From NCBI GenBank assembly GCA_036381835.1, contig DASVCA010000126.1, forward strand, positions 1-17,023: 17,023 nt of DNA, in the 5' to 3' direction. The first letter of the stretch is position 1, and each line of letters starts with the position of its first letter. Source of the stretch: DASULK01 sp036381835. GTDB taxonomy: Bacteria > Actinomycetota > Actinomycetes > Mycobacteriales > Micromonosporaceae. The notes below the pieces were generated by a model. It saw only the letters and a program-made list of their open reading frames with translations. It ran no database searches and had not been told where the DNA came from. The position numbers and the translations under genes are program-made. This document shows, piece after piece, positions 13,534 to 17,023 of this stretch.

Positions 13534-13863
13534 GTGGAGCGCCCGGACCTGTCCATCGCGGTTCGTCGTACCGCCGACGAGGCGGTGCTGATCCTCGCCG
13601 GCGAGATCGACATGGCCACGGCCGGCCGGCTCTCGGAGGCGGTCAACCAGGCTCTCAGCGACCGGCCACCCCGGATCGTGCTGGATCTCGGCGGGGTGAC
13701 CTTCTGCGATTCGCAGGGCCTCGGAACGTTGATCGTGCTCAGCCGCAAGGCGAGTCACGCGCAGAGCCTGCTGCTGCTCACCAACGTGAACGAGTTCCTG
13801 CTCCGGGTGCTCGACATCACCGGGTTGCGGTCGGCGCTGACGATCCGCGACGGCGAGGCCTAA
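13534..13863 (+). CDS. STAS-domain anti-sigma-factor antagonist
   Basis: This 109-aa cytosolic protein is a single STAS domain of the SpoIIAA/RsbV/BldG type. The regulatory serine is Ser60 in FCDSQGLG, the residue that anti-sigma kinases phosphorylate in this family. The preceding strand RIVLDLGGVTF and the following helix are typical. When unphosphorylated such proteins bind the anti-sigma kinase and free a stress or developmental sigma factor. No kinase or sigma gene is adjacent. The frame is open for a long way upstream, but that part is antisense to hemL. The GTG at 13534 is preceded by a -10 box and no Shine-Dalgarno. The gene is divergent from hemL and convergent with the response regulator. 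Confidence 0.9.
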   Translation: MERPDLSIAVRRTADEAVLILAGEIDMATAGRLSEAVNQALSDRPPRIVLDLGGVTFCDSQGLGTLIVLSRKASHAQSLLLLTNVNEFLLRVLDITGLRSALTIRDGEA

Positions 13864-13868
13864 GGCCA

Positions 13869-13883
13869 CCACCCTACGGGTGG
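13869..13883. terminator. short hairpin between convergent STAS and response regulator genes
   Basis: CCACCC (13869–13874) and GGGTGG (13878–13883) form a six-pair stem with a TAC loop. It fills most of the 29-bp gap between the two converging stop codons and could act in both directions. There is no U-tract, so it may be weak. Confidence 0.4.
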
Positions 13884-13892
13884 GGGCGAGGG

Positions 13893-14447
13893 TCAGGGTT
13901 CGGCTCCCCAGCGGGCCCTCTCCAGCACCTCGACCGCCCGGACACGGTCCTGCGGGTCGCCCGTTTCCAGCAGCCCGGCCGCCTCGTCGATCGCGCTCGT
14001 CAGCAGCCGCACCTGCGCCTCCTGTTCCCGCAGCTGCTCGTCCAACGCGGCGAGCTGCCGGTTCTTGCCCCACAGTTCGACGAAGACCGCGACCTTGGCC
14101 CGCAGCACCCACGGGTCGAAGGGTTTCGTCAGATAGTCGACGGCTCCGGCGGCGTAGCCGCGTACGGCGAGTTGGGCGTCCCGGTCGGCAGCGGTGAGGA
14201 AGATGATCGGCAGATTACGGGTGCGCTCGCGCCGTTTGACGTGACTGGCGGTTTCGAAGCCGTCCATATCCGGCATCTGCGCGTCGAGCAGCAGCACCGC
14301 GAAGTCGTCGATGAGCAGCTGCTTGAGCGCCGCCTCGCCGCTTTCCACGGAGACCGTTTGCACCGGCAGCCCCTGGAGAATGGCCTCCAGCGCCAACAGG
14401 TTCTCCCGCCGGTCGTCTACCAGCAGGACCTTGGCCACCTCGCTCAC
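13893..14447 (-). CDS. osaB: OsaB-like response regulator without a DNA-binding domain
   Basis: This 184-aa protein has a complete receiver domain (residues 1–120) and a C-terminal helical, probably coiled-coil, segment (about 125–180). Receiver residues are the acidic pair Asp11/Asp12, phospho-acceptor Asp55 (LLLDAQMPDMDG), Thr85 and Lys108 in TKPFD. No helix-turn-helix or enzymatic output domain is present, so it must act through protein contacts or as a phosphate relay. The GTG start overlaps the kinase stop by four bases (GTGA), so the two are translationally coupled. Streptomyces OsaB, needed for osmoadaptation, has the same receiver plus coiled-coil layout and also lies beside a hybrid kinase. 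I use the symbol for that resemblance; orthology is not verified. Confidence 0.85.
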   Translation of the reverse strand: MSEVAKVLLVDDRRENLLALEAILQGLPVQTVSVESGEAALKQLLIDDFAVLLLDAQMPDMDGFETASHVKRRERTRNLPIIFLTAADRDAQLAVRGYAAGAVDYLTKPFDPWVLRAKVAVFVELWGKNRQLAALDEQLREQEAQVRLLTSAIDEAAGLLETGDPQDRVRAVEVLERARWGAEP

Positions 14448-17023
14448 GCCTGGGTACCCCCGTGTTTGCGCCCGCCGCCGCGGATCCAGCTCGCCATCAG
14501 TTCCAGCAGTTCGTCCAGGTCGACCGGCTTGGTGATGTAGTCGCTGGCCCCCGCGTTCAGCGCCGACTCACGATCGCCCGGCATCGCCTTGGCGGTCAGG
14601 AACACCACAGGCAGGTCGGCGAACCGCTGATTGCGGCGGATCGCCCGAGTGGTCTCGTATCCGTCCTGATCTGGCATCATCGCGTCCATGAGGACGATGT
14701 TCACCTCAGGATGCTCGGCGAGCATCCGGATGCCGTCCGCCCCGTTGTCCGCGTAGTAGACGGTCATGCCGTGCAGCTCCAGGGCGCTGGTCAGGGCGAA
14801 TACGTTGCGGACGTCGTCGTCGACGATCAGCACGTGGGCACCCGCCAGGTCGGCGGCCGCCGGAGCCGAGGGATGCTCGGCCGGATCGGGCGCGAGCAGC
14901 GGCGGCGTGTCCGTCGAGGAGTCGGCGGGCGGCGTCGAGACCACCGAATCGGGCATCAGCGCGTCCGGCAGGAAGAGCGTGAACGTGGATCCCGATCCGG
15001 GTGTCGACGACACGGTGATCGTGCCGCCGAGCAGGTGGGCGAGGTTGCGGCTGATCGACAGGCCGAGCCCGGTGCCGCCGTAGCGCCGGCTCGTCGTGCC
15101 ATCGGCCTGCTGGAACGCCTCGAAGATCAGCGACAGTTTGTCGTCGGGGATGCCGATCCCGGTGTCCGTGACCCGGAAGGCCACCACCTGTCGGGCGGCC
15201 GCGAGTGAGGGTACGTCGAACAGCATGTCCGCCGATGCGGGCTCGATCCGCAGCGCCACGCTCCCCTGATCCGTGAACTTGATCGCGTTGGAGAGCAGGT
15301 TCCGCAGGATCTGCTGCAACCGCTGCGCGTCGGTGTGAATCGTGTCGGGCAGGTTCTCGGCCAGGCTCACCCGCAGGTCCAGGCCCTTCTCCTCGACCTG
15401 CGGGCCGAACGCCTGTTCCACGTAGCCGGCGATCTCGGGGAAGGCGACCTCGCGGGGCGAGACGTCCATCCGACCCGCCTCGATCTTGGAAAGGTCGAGG
15501 ATGTCGTCGATCAGCGAGAGGAGATCCGAGCCGGCGCTGTAGATCGTGCTGGCGAACTCGACCTGCCGGCCGGTCAGGTTCGCCTCCGGATTCTCGGCCA
15601 AGAGGCGAGCGAGCAGCAGAATCGAGTTCAGCGGCGTGCGCAGCTCGTGGCTCATGTTCGCCAGGAACTCCGACTTGTAGGCGGACGCCCGGGACAGCTG
15701 CTGGGCCTTCTCTTCCAGCCCGAGACGCGCCAGCTCGATCTCCCGGTTCTTCAGTTCGATGTTGCCCTTCTGCTCGGACAGCAGCCGAGCCTTGTCCTCC
15801 AATTCCGCGTTGGTCCGCTGCAGTTCCGCGGACTGTTCCTGCAGTTCCTGGGCCAGTCGCTGAGACTGTGCCAGGAGTTCCTCGGTACGCCGGTTCGCCT
15901 GGATGGCGTTCACCGCGCTGCCGATGGTGAGCACCAGCCGCTCCAGGAACGCCAGGTGAAGTTCGGAGAAGACCGTGACGCTGGCGAACTCGATGACGCC
16001 GAGGAGGTCACCCTCGTACAGGACGGGCAACACGACGTGGTCGCGGGGCGAGACGTCGAGCAGGCCCGACCGGACGCTCAGCGAACCGTGGTCGCCCGTG
16101 CCGATCCGGATGGTCCGGCGCGAGACCGCGGCCTGGCCGACCAGGCCCTCGCCGGGGACGAAGGTGATCTGATGCTGCGGCGTGGGGTAGCCGTAGGAGG
16201 CGGTCAATCGCAGCGGGCGCCGCGGGTCGCCGTTGTCGGCCAGGAAGAACGCGCCGATCTGCGCCTCGACCAGCGGAGTCACCTCCGTCATGATCATGCG
16301 ACAGACTTCGCCGAGATCGCGCTGGCCCTGCAGCAGGCTGCCGATGCGGGCCAGGTTGGAGTCCAGCCAGCCCTGCTCGGCGTTCTTCTTCGTCGTCTCG
16401 CGCAGGGTGACGATCATCTGGTTGATGTTGTCCTTCAGCTCGGCGATCTCACCCTGCGCCTCGACGTTGATCCGCTGGGTGAGGTCCCCCCGAGCGACGG
16501 CGGTGGACACCTGGGAGATGGCCCGCAGCTGGGTGGTGAGGGTGGAGGCCAGCTGGTTCACGTTCTCGGTGAGGTCTTTCCAGGTGCCGGCCACACCGGG
16601 CACCTGGGCCTGACCGCCCAGCTTCCCCTCGGTGCCCACCTCCCGAGCAACCCGAGTCACCTCATCCGCAAACGACGACAACTGGTCAACCATCGTGTTG
16701 ACCGTGTTCTTCAACTCCAGAATCTCACCCTGCGCATCAACCGTGATCTTCTGCGACAGATCACCCCGCGCCACCGCCGTCGTCACCTGCGCGATATTGC
16801 GCACCTGCGCCGTCAGGTTCGACGCCATCGAGTTCACATTGTCCGTCAGATCCCGCCACGTCCCCGCGACGCCTCGGACCTGGGCCTGACCGCCCAACTT
16901 CCCCTCGGTGCCCACCTCCCGAGCAACCCGAGTCACCTCATCCGCAAACGACGACAACTGGTCAACCATCGTGTTGACCGTGTTCTTCAACTCCAGAATC
17001 TCACCCTGCGCATCAACCGTGAT
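14444..17023 (-). CDS. osaA: poly-HAMP hybrid histidine kinase, OsaA-like (5' end outside window)
   Basis: The visible 859 C-terminal residues are in frame through the window edge, so the N terminus is missing. In order they contain tandem HAMP-type units of 92 residues (visible residues 1–205), a GAF sensor domain (about 220–375), a long coiled coil (375–445), HisKA with phospho-His459 in NMSHELRTPLN, and a HATPase domain with LLSNAIKF, DTGIGIP and GGTGLGLSIS. A Pro/Ser/Asp-rich linker follows, then a receiver domain with phospho-acceptor Asp780 in VLMDAMMPDQDG. No membrane segment is visible. The 92-residue HAMP units resemble those of fungal group III osmosensing kinases. It is coupled by a four-base overlap to the response regulator. 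OsaA orthology is inferred from architecture and neighbour; any poly-HAMP hybrid kinase could look alike. Confidence 0.9.
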   Translation of the reverse strand: MTVDAQGEILELKNTVNTMVDQLSSFADEVTRVAREVGTEGKLGGQAQVRGVAGTWRDLTDNVNSMASNLTAQVRNIAQVTTAVARGDLSQKITVDAQGEILELKNTVNTMVDQLSSFADEVTRVAREVGTEGKLGGQAQVPGVAGTWKDLTENVNQLASTLTTQLRAISQVSTAVARGDLTQRINVEAQGEIAELKDNINQMIVTLRETTKKNAEQGWLDSNLARIGSLLQGQRDLGEVCRMIMTEVTPLVEAQIGAFFLADNGDPRRPLRLTASYGYPTPQHQITFVPGEGLVGQAAVSRRTIRIGTGDHGSLSVRSGLLDVSPRDHVVLPVLYEGDLLGVIEFASVTVFSELHLAFLERLVLTIGSAVNAIQANRRTEELLAQSQRLAQELQEQSAELQRTNAELEDKARLLSEQKGNIELKNREIELARLGLEEKAQQLSRASAYKSEFLANMSHELRTPLNSILLLARLLAENPEANLTGRQVEFASTIYSAGSDLLSLIDDILDLSKIEAGRMDVSPREVAFPEIAGYVEQAFGPQVEEKGLDLRVSLAENLPDTIHTDAQRLQQILRNLLSNAIKFTDQGSVALRIEPASADMLFDVPSLAAARQVVAFRVTDTGIGIPDDKLSLIFEAFQQADGTTSRRYGGTGLGLSISRNLAHLLGGTITVSSTPGSGSTFTLFLPDALMPDSVVSTPPADSSTDTPPLLAPDPAEHPSAPAAADLAGAHVLIVDDDVRNVFALTSALELHGMTVYYADNGADGIRMLAEHPEVNIVLMDAMMPDQDGYETTRAIRRNQRFADLPVVFLTAKAMPGDRESALNAGASDYITKPVDLDELLELMASWIRGGGRKHGGTQA
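16602..17023 (-). repeat. 276-bp tandem repeat encoding HAMP units
   Basis: 16602–16747 and 16878–17023 match over 146 bases with one mismatch (16621 versus 16897); the last 126 bases are identical. The period is 276 bp, or 92 codons. The second copy runs into the window edge, so more units probably follow. The next unit toward the kinase core (before about 16560) has diverged. Confidence 0.9.

Noticed and set aside
1..17023. CRISPR array, tRNA or rRNA genes, transposase, toxin–antitoxin or defence genes.
   Set aside because: None seen on either strand. The only repeats found are the mqnP palindrome and the coding HAMP repeats.

Overview
The window is a high-GC actinobacterial chromosome segment. 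GTG starts, stop/start overlaps, a BldC-type regulator and the gene order hemL–phosphatase–resA–ccdA–resB–ccsB all point to an actinomycete. The style fits Micromonosporaceae, but this is inferred from gene content, not from a search. Almost all DNA is coding. I see no tRNA, rRNA, CRISPR array, transposase or prophage gene.

Layout. (1) 92–2094, plus strand: a DEAD-box RNA helicase and a putative glycolipid-binding protein. (2) 2096–3689, minus strand: an Lrp/AsnC regulator followed by a Cds1-type cysteine desulfhydrase. (3) 3915–4217, plus strand: a BldC-family MerR regulator, divergent from the lrp gene across about 225 bp that hold an inverted repeat and promoter-like boxes. (4) 4270–7366, minus strand: a coupled UbiD/UbiA/UbiX set matching the late menaquinone steps of the futalosine pathway (mqnL, mqnP, ubiX). 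An 81-bp palindromic element lies inside the 5' end of mqnP. (5) 7422–13407, minus strand: hemL, a histidine phosphatase, then a complete System II cytochrome c maturation set (resA, ccdA, resB, ccsB). The last four junctions overlap by 1 or 4 bases, and a hairpin sits at the ccsB stop codon. (6) 13534–17023: a plus-strand STAS anti-sigma-factor antagonist converging on a minus-strand two-gene signalling unit. That unit is a poly-HAMP hybrid histidine kinase, cut by the window edge, and a response regulator without a DNA-binding domain. The pair resembles the OsaA/OsaB osmoadaptation system of Streptomyces.

Working together. Regions 4 and 5 form a respiratory locus: menaquinone ring processing and prenylation, tetrapyrrole supply through HemL, and covalent heme attachment to extracytoplasmic c-type cytochromes. 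Region 2 probably controls cysteine breakdown to sulfide, pyruvate and ammonia. Region 6 is a stress-signalling module that could feed into sigma-factor partner switching, although no anti-sigma kinase is visible.

Most of the window is conserved core genome. The least ordinary structures are the palindrome forming codons 7–33 of mqnP and the homogenised 276-bp tandem HAMP repeats at the right edge. No clearly new multi-gene system was found.
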